A stretch of DNA of 64,000 nt from CALJUZ01 sp003387805 (GCA_937975235.1 CALJUZ010000106.1:62001-126000), one strand, 5' to 3'; positions 48,975 through 58,044 are shown, counted from the first letter of the stretch. A program made the numbers and translations. Notes: generated from the sequence alone by a model not told the origin.

Positions 48975-49987
48975 AGGGCGTATCGGCAGGTCCCGTGGCG
49001 GTGCGCGTGCCGGCCACGACGGCCAACTTAGGTCCCGGGTTCGACGCGCTGGGCATGGCGTTGTCGCTCTACAACCGCTTCGAGGTGGAGCGGCTGCCGG
49101 CCGGGTACGTGGTGGAAACCGCACCGCCGGCAGGCGCGGCGGCCGGCGCGGTGCCGGGCGCCGGCGCCGGGGCGCAGCTGCCCCAGGGCGCGGACAATCT
49201 GGTCATCCAGGCCGCGGAGACGGCTTGGCGGGCCATGGACCTGCCGCCTTCGGGCTGGCGGGTGCGGGTGCGGGCGGAAATCCCGCTGGGATCGGGGCTG
49301 GGCAGCTCGGCCACGGCCATCGTGGGCGGCGTCGTGGCCGCCAACGCGCTGGCGGGCGGCCGCTTGTCCCGGGAAGAGATGCTGGACATCGCGGTGCGGC
49401 TGGAAGGCCATCCGGACAACGTGACGCCGGCGCTTTTGGGCGGCTTTACCGTCGCGGTCATGGACGGGCCGCCGGGCGGCCCGGACCCGGCCGCCCGCGG
49501 CGGCCCCGCCCGGGAGCCGTCGGTGGTGTGGCAGCGGTTCGAGGTGCGCCACGTGGACGTGGTGGTGGCCGTGCCCGACCAGCCCCTGGCCACGGGGCGC
49601 TCCCGCCGGGCGCTGCCGGAGACGGTGCCGTACGCCGACGCGGTGTTCAACGTGGGCCGGGCCAGCCTGCTGACGGCCGCGATGGCCGCCGGGGACGCGG
49701 CGGCCATGGCCGTGGCGCTGGAAGACCGTCTGCACCAGCCGTACCGGGCGCCTTTGGTGCCCGGCTTCTACGACGTGGTGCGGGCGGCCAGGCGGGAGGG
49801 GGCCATCGGCGCGGCGCTCAGCGGCGCGGGGCCGTCGGTGGTGGCCTTTGTGCCCGCGGGCGCCCGGGCGGAGCCCATCGGCATCGCGATGGTGGCGGCG
49901 TTTCGCGAGGCGGGCATCGGCGCCCACTGGCTGGCGCTGCGGCCCGACGCCGAAGGCGCAGTGATCGAGGGAGAGGCGACGCGATGA
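48971..49987 (+). CDS. thrB: Homoserine kinase
   Basis: GHMP-family kinase phosphorylating homoserine, 338 aa. VRVPATTANLGPGFDALG at the N-terminus, the ATP-binding motif IPLGSGLGSSATA near residue 98, and a C-terminal GAALSGAGPSVVAF. Two Gly/Ala/Pro-rich insertions (about residues 55-72 and 165-180) make it longer than the 300-aa average. ATG overlaps thrC stop; its own stop overlaps lysC by ATGA. Confidence 0.95.
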   Translation: MKGVSAGPVAVRVPATTANLGPGFDALGMALSLYNRFEVERLPAGYVVETAPPAGAAAGAVPGAGAGAQLPQGADNLVIQAAETAWRAMDLPPSGWRVRVRAEIPLGSGLGSSATAIVGGVVAANALAGGRLSREEMLDIAVRLEGHPDNVTPALLGGFTVAVMDGPPGGPDPAARGGPAREPSVVWQRFEVRHVDVVVAVPDQPLATGRSRRALPETVPYADAVFNVGRASLLTAAMAAGDAAAMAVALEDRLHQPYRAPLVPGFYDVVRAARREGAIGAALSGAGPSVVAFVPAGARAEPIGIAMVAAFREAGIGAHWLALRPDAEGAVIEGEATR

Positions 49988-51273
49988 ATTTGGTCGTGCA
50001 AAAATACGGCGGGTCGTCGGTCGCGACGCCCGAGCGCGTCAAAGCCGTGGCCCGGCGCATCGTGGAGGCCAAGAGGGCGGGCCGGGACGTGGTCGCGGTG
50101 GTGTCGGCCATGGGCGACACCACCGACGAGCTCATCGCTCTGGCCCACCAGGTGAGCCCGGCGCCTCCCCGCCGGGAGCTGGACATGCTGCTGGCCACGG
50201 GCGAGCAGATGTCGAGCGCGCTGCTGGCCATGGCCATTCACGATCTGGGCGAAGCCGTCGTGTCCCTGACGGGACCGCAGGTGGGCATCATCACCGACGG
50301 CACCCATACGAAAGCGAAAATTTTGCGCATCGACCCGAGCCGGGTGCGCCGGGAGCTGGCCCGGGGCAAGATCGCCATCGTGGCGGGATTCCAGGGACAG
50401 AGCCTGGACGAATCCGACATCACCACCCTGGGGCGGGGCGGCTCGGACACGACGGCCGTCGCGCTGGCCGCGGCACTGGGCGCGGACGTGTGCGAAATTT
50501 ACACCGACGTCGAAGGCGTGTTCACCGCGGACCCGCGGGTGGTGCCCCAAGCCCGCAAGCTGCGGGACATCTCCTACGGCGAGATGCTGGAGATGGCCAG
50601 CCTGGGCGCGCTGGTGCTGCAGCCCCGCAGCGTCGAGGTGGCGTCGGTGTACGGCGTCACCATCCACGTCCGCTCCAGCTTCAGCGACGCGGAAGGGACG
50701 TACGTAAGGGGAGAAAAGCACATGGAGAAAGACATGGTGGTCGTCGGCGTCGCGCACGACACCAACGTGGCGAAAGTGGTGGTCACCGACGTGCCCGACA
50801 AGCCCGGCGTGGCGGCGCGGCTGTTCACGGCGCTGGCCGGCGAGCACATCAACGTCGACATGATCGTCCAGACGACCAAGCAGGAAAACACCACGGACAT
50901 GCTGTTCACCGTCACCCGGGACGATTTGCCGAAGACGCTGGAAGTGGCCGAAGCGGTGGCCCGCGACCTGGGCGCCACGGGCGTGCTGCACGCCACGGGG
51001 CTGGGGAAAGTGTCCATCGTCGGCGCAGGCATGGTCAGCAACCCGGGCGTGGCCGCCCGCATGTTCCAGGCGCTGGCCGACAACGGCATCAACATCCAGG
51101 TCATCTCCACGTCGGAAATCAAAGTGTCCTGCCTGATTGACCTGGACGCGGTGCCCGCAGCGGTGCGGGCCATCCACGACGCCTTCCGCCTGGGCGAAGC
51201 GCCGGGCGATGCCGCCGGGGTCCCGGACGGATCCGCGGAGACGCCCGCAGGGCCCGCCGGCGCCCGCGCATGA
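49984..51273 (+). CDS. lysC: Aspartate kinase
   Basis: First enzyme of the aspartate family pathway, 429 aa. Kinase motifs VQKYGGSSVA at the N-terminus, GRGGSDTTAVALAAALGAD and the YTDVEGVFTADPR block; two ACT domains from about residue 265 (VTDVPDKPGVAARLF and VSNPGVAARMFQAL) give Lys/Thr feedback. The last 25 residues are low-complexity Pro/Ala/Gly. Placement behind hom-thrC-thrB predicts joint regulation with threonine synthesis. An internal start for a beta subunit, as in Bacillus LysC, was not evident. Confidence 0.95.
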   Translation: MNLVVQKYGGSSVATPERVKAVARRIVEAKRAGRDVVAVVSAMGDTTDELIALAHQVSPAPPRRELDMLLATGEQMSSALLAMAIHDLGEAVVSLTGPQVGIITDGTHTKAKILRIDPSRVRRELARGKIAIVAGFQGQSLDESDITTLGRGGSDTTAVALAAALGADVCEIYTDVEGVFTADPRVVPQARKLRDISYGEMLEMASLGALVLQPRSVEVASVYGVTIHVRSSFSDAEGTYVRGEKHMEKDMVVVGVAHDTNVAKVVVTDVPDKPGVAARLFTALAGEHINVDMIVQTTKQENTTDMLFTVTRDDLPKTLEVAEAVARDLGATGVLHATGLGKVSIVGAGMVSNPGVAARMFQALADNGINIQVISTSEIKVSCLIDLDAVPAAVRAIHDAFRLGEAPGDAAGVPDGSAETPAGPAGARA

Positions 51274-51353
51274 CAAAACGGCCATCGCGGCCGACGCCGC
51301 GAAGGCCGGCATGCATCTCACGGGCCCCCCGTCTCCGGCGGCGGGCCGGCGCC

Positions 51354-53054
51354 TCACACGGGCAGGTAGATCTCCCCGTCTTCGGAAACGTCCACGTCCA
51401 GCGCGGCGGGCCGCTTCGGCAGGCCGGGCATGGTCATGACGTCGCCGGCAAGGCAGACCAGGAAGCCCGCGCCCACGTTGGGCCGCACCGCGCGCACCGT
51501 CAGCTTCCAGCCTTTGGGCGCGCCCTTCAGGTGCGGCTGGTCCGACACCGAGTGCTGTGTCTTGGCCACGCACACGGGCAAGCCGTCCACGCCCAGCGCC
51601 TGGCACGCTTTGATGTCGCGCCGGGCCTCGGGCGTAAAGACGACGCCGTCGGCGCCGTAAACGTCCCGCGCCAAAATTTCGAGCTTCTCCTCAATGGGCA
51701 GGTTCCAGTCATACGCGGGCCGGAAGCTCGGCCCCGCGGCGCCGGCGGCCTCCGCCCGCTCCAGCACCTCCAGCACCGTTTGCGCCAGGGCCTCGCCGCC
51801 CGCGCCGCCTTCCTGCACGACGGCGGCCACGGCGTGGGGAACGCCCAGCTGGTCGCAAAAGGCGGCCACCGTCTCGAGCTCTTCCTCCGAGTCGCCGTCG
51901 AAGCGGTTGACGGCTACCACCACGGGCAGGCCGAAGTGCCGGATGAGTCGGACGTGGTGTTCCAGGTTGGGCAGCCCCGCCCGCACCGCGTCCACGTCGG
52001 GCTCCGCCATGCGTTGCCGGGGCGCGCCGCCGTGCATGCGCAGCGCCCGCACCGACGCGACCAAAACCGCCACGTCGGGCACCAGGCCGCTGTAGCCGTG
52101 CACGATGTCGAAAAACTTCTCCGCGCCCAGGTCCGCCGCGAAGCCGCCCTCGGTGACCACGTAGTCGGCCGTCTTCAGCGCGAGCTTGGTGGCCAGCACC
52201 GAATTGTTGCCGTGGGCGATGTTGGCGAAGGGGCCGCCGTGGACGAAGGCCGGCTGGCCCTCCAGGGTCTGCACCAGGTTCGGCTTCAGCGCCTGGGCCA
52301 GCACCGCGGCCATGGCGCCCGCGGCGCCCAGGTCTTTGGCGAACACGGGCTCGCCGCCGAAGGTGCGGCCGATGTAAATGCGGCCCAGCCGGTTTTTCAG
52401 GTCGTCCATGCCGTCGGCCAGGCACAGGATGGCCATCACTTCGGAAGCGACGGTAATGTCGAAGCGGGTCTCGCGCGGCACGCCGTGGGCGCTGCCGCCC
52501 AGGCCGACGACGACGTGGCGCAGCTGCCGATCGTTGACGTCCAGCACGCGCGGCCAAAGGACGGTGCGGGGATCGATGCCCAGTTCGTTGCCGTGGTGGA
52601 TGTGGTTGTCGATGAGGGCGGCCAGCAGGTTGTGGGCCGCGCCCACGGCGTGGATGTCGCCGGTGAAGTGCAGGTTGATCTCGGCCTCGGGCACGATGCG
52701 GGCCCGGCCGCCGCCCGTGGCCCCGCCTTTGATCCCGAACACGGGGCCCATGGAAGGCTCCCGCAGCGCGACGGCCGCCTTCTTGCCCAGCCGGCCCAGG
52801 GCCTGGGTAAGGCCGATGGCCATGGTCGTCTTGCCTTCGCCGGCCGGGGTGGCCGTAATGGCCGTGGTGTAAATCAGTTTGCCGTAGGGCCGGTGGGCCA
52901 GCCGCTTCAGCGCGCTCAGATTCACTTTGGCCATGTAGCGCCCGTACGGCTCCACTTCCTCGGGCAGCAACCCGGCTTCGGCGGCCACCTCCTCGATGGG
53001 CCGCATGACGTCGGTCAGCGTGCCCACGCCGCCCGCCTGCTGCACGTTGCTCAT
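51354..53054 (-). CDS. fhs: Formate-tetrahydrofolate ligase
   Basis: Makes 10-formyl-tetrahydrofolate from formate, ATP and folate; one-carbon supply and part of the Wood-Ljungdahl methyl branch where that exists. 566 aa. ATP-binding TPAGEGKTTMAIGLTQALG near residue 60, REPSMGPVFGIKGGATGGG, HGGPFANIAHGNNS, TEGGFAADLGAEKF and the C-terminal PNVGAGFLVCLAGDVMTMPGLP are canonical. ATG 53054 is preferred (AAGGAG 10 bases upstream); the frame continues to 53177 with an Ala/Arg-rich stretch. Convergent with lysC, divergent from tRNA-Pro. Presence alone does not prove acetogenesis. Confidence 0.96.
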   Translation of the reverse strand: MSNVQQAGGVGTLTDVMRPIEEVAAEAGLLPEEVEPYGRYMAKVNLSALKRLAHRPYGKLIYTTAITATPAGEGKTTMAIGLTQALGRLGKKAAVALREPSMGPVFGIKGGATGGGRARIVPEAEINLHFTGDIHAVGAAHNLLAALIDNHIHHGNELGIDPRTVLWPRVLDVNDRQLRHVVVGLGGSAHGVPRETRFDITVASEVMAILCLADGMDDLKNRLGRIYIGRTFGGEPVFAKDLGAAGAMAAVLAQALKPNLVQTLEGQPAFVHGGPFANIAHGNNSVLATKLALKTADYVVTEGGFAADLGAEKFFDIVHGYSGLVPDVAVLVASVRALRMHGGAPRQRMAEPDVDAVRAGLPNLEHHVRLIRHFGLPVVVAVNRFDGDSEEELETVAAFCDQLGVPHAVAAVVQEGGAGGEALAQTVLEVLERAEAAGAAGPSFRPAYDWNLPIEEKLEILARDVYGADGVVFTPEARRDIKACQALGVDGLPVCVAKTQHSVSDQPHLKGAPKGWKLTVRAVRPNVGAGFLVCLAGDVMTMPGLPKRPAALDVDVSEDGEIYLPV

Positions 53055-53185
53055 CACCCGTTCACTCCTTGCCGCCGCGGCGCGCGCCGCGGGATTGACG
53101 GCCGGCGCCGAGGCGCTCCGGGCGCGGCGGCCGGCAGAGGCGCCCGGCGGCGCGCCGTCCTTGGAATTTTCAGCCATTCACCTAC

Positions 53186-53214
53186 ATTATTGAACGGCCC
53201 TCTAGGCCGCACAA
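53186..53214 (-). promoter_or_regulatory. Possible promoter of fhs
   Basis: Minus strand TTGTGC (53214-53209), 17-base spacer, AATAAT (53191-53186), giving a leader of about 125 bases. Moderate match only. Confidence 0.4.
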
Positions 53215-53260
53215 GGGACAACTGACCCTTATGATTGATTTCCCCGGCGAGATGTAGTAC

Positions 53261-53266
53261 TATAAT
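53261..53266 (+). promoter_or_regulatory. -10 element of tRNA-Pro
   Basis: TATAAT 16 bases before the tRNA. A TTGATT at 53235-53240 is 20 bases upstream, too far for an ideal -35. Confidence 0.55.
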
Positions 53267-53281
53267 GTCTGCAGCGTGCGC

Positions 53282-53359
53282 CGGGGCGTGGCGCAGTTTG
53301 GTTAGCGCGCTACCTTGGGGTGGTAGAGGTCGCTGGTTCGAATCCAGTCGCCCCGACCA
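53282..53359 (+). tRNA. tRNA-Pro (anticodon GGG)
   Basis: Complete cloverleaf: acceptor CGGGGCG with CGCCCCG, D arm GCGC/GCGC, anticodon stem CTACC/GGTAG with loop TTGGGGT (anticodon GGG), variable loop AGGTC, T arm GCTGG/CCAGT with TTCGAAT, discriminator A and an encoded CCA end (53357-53359). One G-T pair at the base of the T stem. GGG reads CCC and CCU, in line with high GC codon use. Confidence 0.97.
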
Positions 53360-53363
53360 TGCG

Positions 53364-53399
53364 AAAAGCCCGCCGGAACCGGGTGTCCGGCGGGCTTTT
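53364..53399 (+). terminator. Intrinsic terminator of tRNA-Pro
   Basis: AAAAGCCCGCCGG (53364-53376), 10-base loop, CCGGCGGGCTTTT (53387-53399). Perfect 13-bp stem ending in T residues, five bases after the CCA. Confidence 0.95.
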
Positions 53400-53471
53400 C
53401 CTTGTTCCGGCCCGCGGCCGCGACAAGGTGTAAGCTTGCGGGCCCGCCGGCGCCGGCGGTGTTTCCGTTTG

Positions 53472-53500
53472 CTGACAAGTCCAGGAAATCCGTGTAAAAT
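53472..53500 (+). promoter_or_regulatory. Sigma-A promoter of the ABC exporter pair
   Basis: CTGACA (53472-53477), 17-base spacer, TAAAAT (53495-53500), 42 bases before the ATG. Confidence 0.7.
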
Positions 53501-53542
53501 GGAAGACATCGATGGGAAGACGGCGTCAGGGGAGGAAGGCGC

Positions 53543-54463
53543 ATGTCGCAAACGGTTCTCGACGTGGATTCGGTCGTCAAGCGGTACCACCGCAAGACGG
53601 CCGTGGACGGAGTGTCGTTTTCGGTGCAGCGGGGCGAAATTCTCGGTTTCCTCGGGCCCAACGGCGCGGGGAAAACGACGACGCTGCGGATGATCATGGG
53701 CATCACCGCGCCCGACGCCGGGCGCGTCACGTTCCGCCTCGAGGGCGCGGGGGATTCGCAGCGCGTGCCCAAGCACCGCGTCGGCTACTTGCCCGAAGAG
53801 CGGGGGCTGTACAAGGAAGCCCGAATCTTGGACGTGCTTCTGTTTCTCGCGTCCATCAAAGGCATGCCCAAGGACGAAGCCCGGCGCAAGGCCCTGGACT
53901 GGCTGGAGCGCTTCGGCCTCGGCGCGTATGCCAACGCCAAAGTCGAAGAGCTGTCCAAGGGCATGGCGCAGAAGGTGCAGTTCATCGCCGCGGTCATCCA
54001 CGAACCGGACCTGGTGGTGCTGGACGAGCCCTTTTCCGGCCTGGACCCGGTGAACCAAGAGGTGTTTCGCGAAGAAATCCGCCGCCTGAAAGAGCGGGGC
54101 GCGGCCGTGCTCTTGTCCAGCCACCAGATGAACCTGGTGGAGGAGACGTGCGACCGCATTTTCCTCATCAACAACGGCCGCCGGGTGCTGTACGGCACGC
54201 TGGTGGACGTCAAGGCGCAGTACGGCGTGCACCGGGTCAACATGCTGGTGTCCGATCCCGACTGGGATTGGCGGCCGCCCGATCTGGTGGAACAGGTGAA
54301 CCGCGACGGCGCCCGCTGGACGTGCCTGCTGCGCCCCGGCGTCACGCCCGGGCAGTTCATGCATTCCCTGCCGGCCGGCGCTCCGGTGGAGGAGATCTCC
54401 ATCGCGCGCATCTCCCTCCACGACATCTTCGTCCGCATGGCGACGCAAGGGGAGGCGGCGTGA
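53543..54463 (+). CDS. ABC exporter ATP-binding protein (NatA-like)
   Basis: Cytoplasmic ATPase of an ABC-2 type exporter, 306 aa. Walker A GPNGAGKTTT near residue 39, signature here degenerate as LSKGMAQK (normal LSGGQ), Walker B LVVLDEPFSGLD, switch His in LLSSHQM. The LSKGM form is usual for the NatA/YhaQ branch. The 80-residue C-terminal part binds the permease or regulates. ATG behind GGAGGAAGG; one base separates it from the permease gene. Family members export Na+ or are linked to stress; substrate unknown. Confidence 0.9.
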   Translation: MSQTVLDVDSVVKRYHRKTAVDGVSFSVQRGEILGFLGPNGAGKTTTLRMIMGITAPDAGRVTFRLEGAGDSQRVPKHRVGYLPEERGLYKEARILDVLLFLASIKGMPKDEARRKALDWLERFGLGAYANAKVEELSKGMAQKVQFIAAVIHEPDLVVLDEPFSGLDPVNQEVFREEIRRLKERGAAVLLSSHQMNLVEETCDRIFLINNGRRVLYGTLVDVKAQYGVHRVNMLVSDPDWDWRPPDLVEQVNRDGARWTCLLRPGVTPGQFMHSLPAGAPVEEISIARISLHDIFVRMATQGEAA

Positions 54464-54464
54464 G

Positions 54465-55664
54465 ATGCTCTGGAACGTGGTCCGCTGGGAAGTCATGCGC
54501 CATCTGCGCAACAAACAGTTCATCATCGGGCTCTTGATCACGCCCGTCTTGTTCGCGGTTTTCGGCGCGCTGCCCTCCGTCATCCAGCGTCTGGACCGGC
54601 CCCGCACCGCCGCGTACCTGGTCGTGGACGAGCTGCAGGCGGTGCCGTGGCTGCAAACGGCGCTGGACGGCTCGCCCGTCACCGTGGAGGCCGCCTCCGC
54701 GCCGCGCCCGGACCTGGAGGCCGCCGTGCTCGCGGGCGACGCCGACGGCTTTTTCGTGCTGGACCGGCGCTTCGTGGAGACCGGCGTGCTGGAAGTGTTC
54801 GTGGAGAAGCCGCGCCCCGTGCCCAATGCGCTGGAGGGCGCCCTGAACGGGCTGCTGCAGTCGCTGCGCATGCAGGAGCAGCAGCTGGACCCCCAGATCG
54901 TGCAGTACGTCTCGTCGCGCGCCGCCGTCATCTCGTCGGGCATCAACGCGCCGGAGGATCAAAGCGAGCGGCTCCTGGCCGGCCTGATCATGAGCGGCGT
55001 GCTGGCGTTCCTGCTGTTTTGGCTCATCATCAGCTCGGGCTCCATGCTGCTGCAAAGCGCCGTACAGGAGAAGCGGGACCGCATGGCCGAGGTGGTGCTG
55101 TCCTCCATCGGCGCCGACACGCTCATGACCGGCAAAATCATCGGCCATTTTCTGCTGGGGCTGATTCAGATCGGTTTCTGGCTGCTCATCGGCTTGTCGG
55201 TGCTCCGGTTCGCCGCCGACATCCCCGTGGGCGATTTCATCGCGTGGCCGCTGCTGCCGCCGCTGCTTCTGTTCACGCTGCTGGGGTACTTGTTCTACGC
55301 GGCGGTGTTCGTCGGCGTCGGCGCGACGCTGGAGGACATCCAGAGCGCTTCCAATACGCAGGGGCTGGTCTTCATGCTGCCCATGGTGTCGTTTCTGTTC
55401 ATCCCGCCGGTGACGTCCAATCCCGACGGCTTCATCGCCAAGGTCGGCACGTTTTTCCCGCCGTCCTCGCCCCTCATCACCATGATTCGCATCGGCATGG
55501 AGGCCGCAGCGGCGTGGGAAGCGGCCGTCGCGGCCGTCATCATGCTGGTCTCGACGTGGCTGGTGGTCAAGGCCGCGTCCCGGCTGTTCCGGACGGGCAT
55601 GCTGATGTACGGCAAGAACGCCACGTGGAAAGAGATGTGGCGCTGGATTCGCTACCCCGGCTGA
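54465..55664 (+). CDS. ABC exporter permease (NatB-like, ABC-2 family)
   Basis: 399 aa. First helix at about residues 19-38, then a large extracytoplasmic domain (about 45-165), then five to six helices from 170 to 385, the arrangement typical of NatB/YhaP. The SVGEKRDRMAEVVLSSI-type coupling segment is seen here as VQEKRDRMAEVVLSSIGAD. It follows the ATPase with one base between. A GC-rich bidirectional hairpin lies beyond its end. Confidence 0.9.
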   Translation: MLWNVVRWEVMRHLRNKQFIIGLLITPVLFAVFGALPSVIQRLDRPRTAAYLVVDELQAVPWLQTALDGSPVTVEAASAPRPDLEAAVLAGDADGFFVLDRRFVETGVLEVFVEKPRPVPNALEGALNGLLQSLRMQEQQLDPQIVQYVSSRAAVISSGINAPEDQSERLLAGLIMSGVLAFLLFWLIISSGSMLLQSAVQEKRDRMAEVVLSSIGADTLMTGKIIGHFLLGLIQIGFWLLIGLSVLRFAADIPVGDFIAWPLLPPLLLFTLLGYLFYAAVFVGVGATLEDIQSASNTQGLVFMLPMVSFLFIPPVTSNPDGFIAKVGTFFPPSSPLITMIRIGMEAAAAWEAAVAAVIMLVSTWLVVKAASRLFRTGMLMYGKNATWKEMWRWIRYPG

Positions 55665-55720
55665 CGCCCCGGGCCGCGGGCCGGCGGGCAAAAGGCCCGG
55701 AAACCGCCGCAGAAGACAAG

Positions 55721-55752
55721 GACGGCGCCCCTTACGGAACCGGGGCGCCGTC
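55721..55752. terminator. Hairpin between convergent exporter and globin genes
   Basis: GACGGCGCCCC (55721-55731) and GGGGCGCCGTC (55742-55752), perfect 11-bp stem, loop holding the globin stop codon. T-richness after it is weak on both strands (TTCG; CTTGTCTTC), so a modest bidirectional terminator. Confidence 0.6.
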
Positions 55753-56157
55753 TTCGTCCGTGTTGACCATGTGGGCGGCCGTGCGGGTCAGCCGCTCCAT
55801 CAGTTTCGGCTTGACCGCGGGGTCGATGCCAGCCGCGTCCATGGCCGCGTCCATGACGGACAGCCAGGCCCGGGCCCGGGCCGGCGTGATGGGGAAGGGC
55901 AGATGCCGGTACCGCAGCCGCGGCGGGCCGTAGTGCTCCGAAAACAAGGGCGGCCCCCCGAAAAACTGGCTGAGAAAGGCGAACTGCTTGCGCCGCGTCT
56001 CCGTCAGATCCTGCGGGAAAATGGGCGCCAGCAGCGGGTGGCCGTGCACCCGGCTGTAAAACTCGTCCACCAGCCGGGCCAGCGCGTCCGCGCCGCCCAT
56101 CTCCTCATACAACGTCCCCGACAAGGCAGCGTCCCACTGCGCCGGAATATCCGCCAC
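55732..56157 (-). CDS. Truncated haemoglobin, group II (TrHbO)
   Basis: Small haem protein for O2/NO chemistry, 141 aa from GTG 56157. B-helix tyrosine in LVDEFYSRV, the E-helix region FLSQFFGGPPLFSEHYG, the proximal histidine and its context RYRHLPFPITPARARAWL, and the G8 tryptophan of group II are visible. GTG 56157 has GGAGG 12 bases upstream; an ATG far upstream gives an Arg-rich extension without ribosome site. Group II globins occur in aerobes and fit a respiring host. Single gene. Confidence 0.9.
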   Translation of the reverse strand: MADIPAQWDAALSGTLYEEMGGADALARLVDEFYSRVHGHPLLAPIFPQDLTETRRKQFAFLSQFFGGPPLFSEHYGPPRLRYRHLPFPITPARARAWLSVMDAAMDAAGIDPAVKPKLMERLTRTAAHMVNTDEDGAPVP

Positions 56158-56487
56158 GCCCCGTGAAGCCTCCGTCCGCCGCGTGCGGGCCCAAGGCGCC
56201 CGCACGAATGGTGCTTTGTCCGCCCCCAGCATAGCAAAGCCGCCGGCCGCGGGCAACCGGGCTCGGCCCCGAGTATGAGTAGGACCGGCAAGAGCCAAAC
56301 TAACGCGGGGCTTCGGGAAGTTCACATATACCGGCCGGTCTCCACGGATGGGCATCGGCGCGGCGTGGAAATTCCTTCTTCTCGAAGCCCACGCTCATCC
56401 CTCCGCTGAACGCCTCAGGCGGCGTCTTCTCGCGCGCCCGACCCGCCGCGGCAGGACCGGCTGCGGCCGGCGCGGAATTGTTTTTGC
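56158..56487. other. Intergenic region between globin and propeller-like gene
   Basis: 330 bases with no gene I can support. It holds the globin leader hairpin (56182-56206) and a minus-strand TTGGCT...CATACT pair near 56280-56310 whose 15-base spacing is poor for a promoter. For the rightward gene I see neither a clear promoter nor a good ribosome site. Confidence 0.55.
56182..56206 (-). promoter_or_regulatory. Hairpin in the globin leader
   Basis: CGTGCGGGC (56182-56190) pairs perfectly with GCCCGCACG (56198-56206), loop of 7. It lies 25 bases before the globin start on the minus strand and has no T-run, so it could affect translation or RNA stability; no ligand is suggested by the sequence. 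Confidence 0.35.
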
Positions 56488-57981
56488 ATGAAACCCCGCA
56501 GCTGGGCAATGGCAATCTTATGGCTGTGCCTGTTCGCCGGCGTCGTGCCGCCGCCGCCCGCGGCGGCGCTGGTCCTGGTTGCCGAGGACGAGTTGCCGGT
56601 GCCCGCGGCCGCCGCGTTCACGCTGGCGGACCTGACCGGCACTGGCCGCACGGAGCTCATCGCCGCCGGCAATGCCGGCGTCTTCGTGCTGACGCCGGCA
56701 GGCGATGCGTCGGAGCCCGCGGAGTGGGCGGTGGTCGCGTCGCTGCCGCCTCTGCCCGCACCGGCCACGGCCGTGGCCGCGGCCGACTTCATCGGCGACG
56801 GCGTGCCGTCCATCGCCGTGGGCACCGCGCAGGCGGGCGCGGTGTACTTGCTGCGCTGGACGGGCTTCGACTGGACCGTCGTCGCGCAGACGGGCTACTT
56901 GTGGGCGCCGGTAGCCGCCCTGGCCGCGGCGGACTTTTCCGGCCAAGGCGCGGCGCAGCTGGCCGCCGTGGACGCCGGCGGAGGCGTCACCGTCTTCGCC
57001 TGGCAAGACCGGACGCTGGCGCCGGTGCGGCGCTGGCAGGCCGCCGGAGGCCGGGCGCCGCTGACGGCCGTGGCCCGGTTCGCCGCGGACCCGCGGCCCC
57101 GGCTGGTCCTCGTCGACGCCGAAGGCGGCGTGGGCGTCTGGTCGTGGCCCATGCCGGAGCCCGAAGCCCAGGCGTTCGTCTGGGGCACGCCCACGGCGCT
57201 GGCCGTCGCGGACGTGGAAGGCCGCGGCCCGGAAGTCATCGTTGTCACGGACGAGCGCCTGCTGTACCGGTTCGTGTGGACCGACGGCCGCTTGGTCCAG
57301 GCGGCCCAGCCGCTCCACGACGCGCGCCTGCCCTTTGACTTCATGGCTCCCATCCGCCGCCCGGGCCAGTCCGCAGATCTGCTGCTCGCCCACGGCGCCA
57401 ACGGCATCGGCGTATGGCGGGTCACGTCCTCCTCCGTATCCCTCGTTGACGAGGGCTGGTCCAATCCGCCGCTGGCCGCGGCCCTCTGGCCGGGCTCGGA
57501 TACCATTGTCCTGGCCGAACGCACCGGCGAGCGGGGCGGCCCTTTGCGCGTGTGGTCGCGGCGGCCCGCCGGTTACTTCAATCTGACGGTGGACGGCCGG
57601 CCGGTGCCGCTGGGCGATCCGCCGGTATTTTACCAGGGGCAGGTCATGTTGTCGGCCCGGGACTGGGCTGCCGCGCTGGGCCTGCAGCTTTTCTGGAACG
57701 CGGCGGACCTGCGGCTGACCGTGGCGGGCCGCCGGTCGTACGCGATGCTCACCGTCGGAGAGCGACAAGTGCTGCTGCCGGGAGGCCCCCGGGCCGTCTC
57801 GCTGGCGCCGGAGCTGCGGGAGGGCAGAACGTACGTGCCGCCCGAGTTTCCCACATGGTTCGGCGCAACCTACCAATGGGACCCGCGCCGCCGCGCGCTG
57901 CACGTGTACACCGACGCTGCGCCTCGGTCCGAGGCGGCAGGGAACGAGCCGCCCGGCACAGAAGAAAACGGCGGTACGTGA
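56488..57981 (+). CDS. Secreted protein: beta-propeller-like repeats plus copper amine oxidase N-type domain
   Basis: 497 aa, function unknown. Signal peptide at residues 1-27 (hydrophobic core, cleavage near AAA-LV). Residues about 35-330 contain five to six repeats of about 45-60 residues, with patterns such as LADLTGTGRTELIAAG, AADFIGDGVPSIAVG and AADFSGQGAAQLAAV, like FG-GAP/VCBS propeller blades but with weak calcium loops. Residues about 360-475 match the copper amine oxidase N-terminal (stalk) domain fold common in secreted clostridial proteins, e.g. GREYVPPEF-like GRTYVPPEF. No enzymatic residues recognised; a wall- or surface-binding role is plausible. Weak ribosome site. Confidence 0.75.
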   Translation: MKPRSWAMAILWLCLFAGVVPPPPAAALVLVAEDELPVPAAAAFTLADLTGTGRTELIAAGNAGVFVLTPAGDASEPAEWAVVASLPPLPAPATAVAAADFIGDGVPSIAVGTAQAGAVYLLRWTGFDWTVVAQTGYLWAPVAALAAADFSGQGAAQLAAVDAGGGVTVFAWQDRTLAPVRRWQAAGGRAPLTAVARFAADPRPRLVLVDAEGGVGVWSWPMPEPEAQAFVWGTPTALAVADVEGRGPEVIVVTDERLLYRFVWTDGRLVQAAQPLHDARLPFDFMAPIRRPGQSADLLLAHGANGIGVWRVTSSSVSLVDEGWSNPPLAAALWPGSDTIVLAERTGERGGPLRVWSRRPAGYFNLTVDGRPVPLGDPPVFYQGQVMLSARDWAAALGLQLFWNAADLRLTVAGRRSYAMLTVGERQVLLPGGPRAVSLAPELREGRTYVPPEFPTWFGATYQWDPRRRALHVYTDAAPRSEAAGNEPPGTEENGGT

Positions 57982-58044
57982 TGGGCTGACAGCCCGGCAC
58001 GCCGCGCGGCGTGCGCGCCGGGCATGGAGATAGGAGGGTTCGGA

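Noticed and set aside
51274..51353. Terminator between convergent lysC and fhs
   Set aside because: GC-rich local palindromes only, no stable stem with a T-run that I could support.
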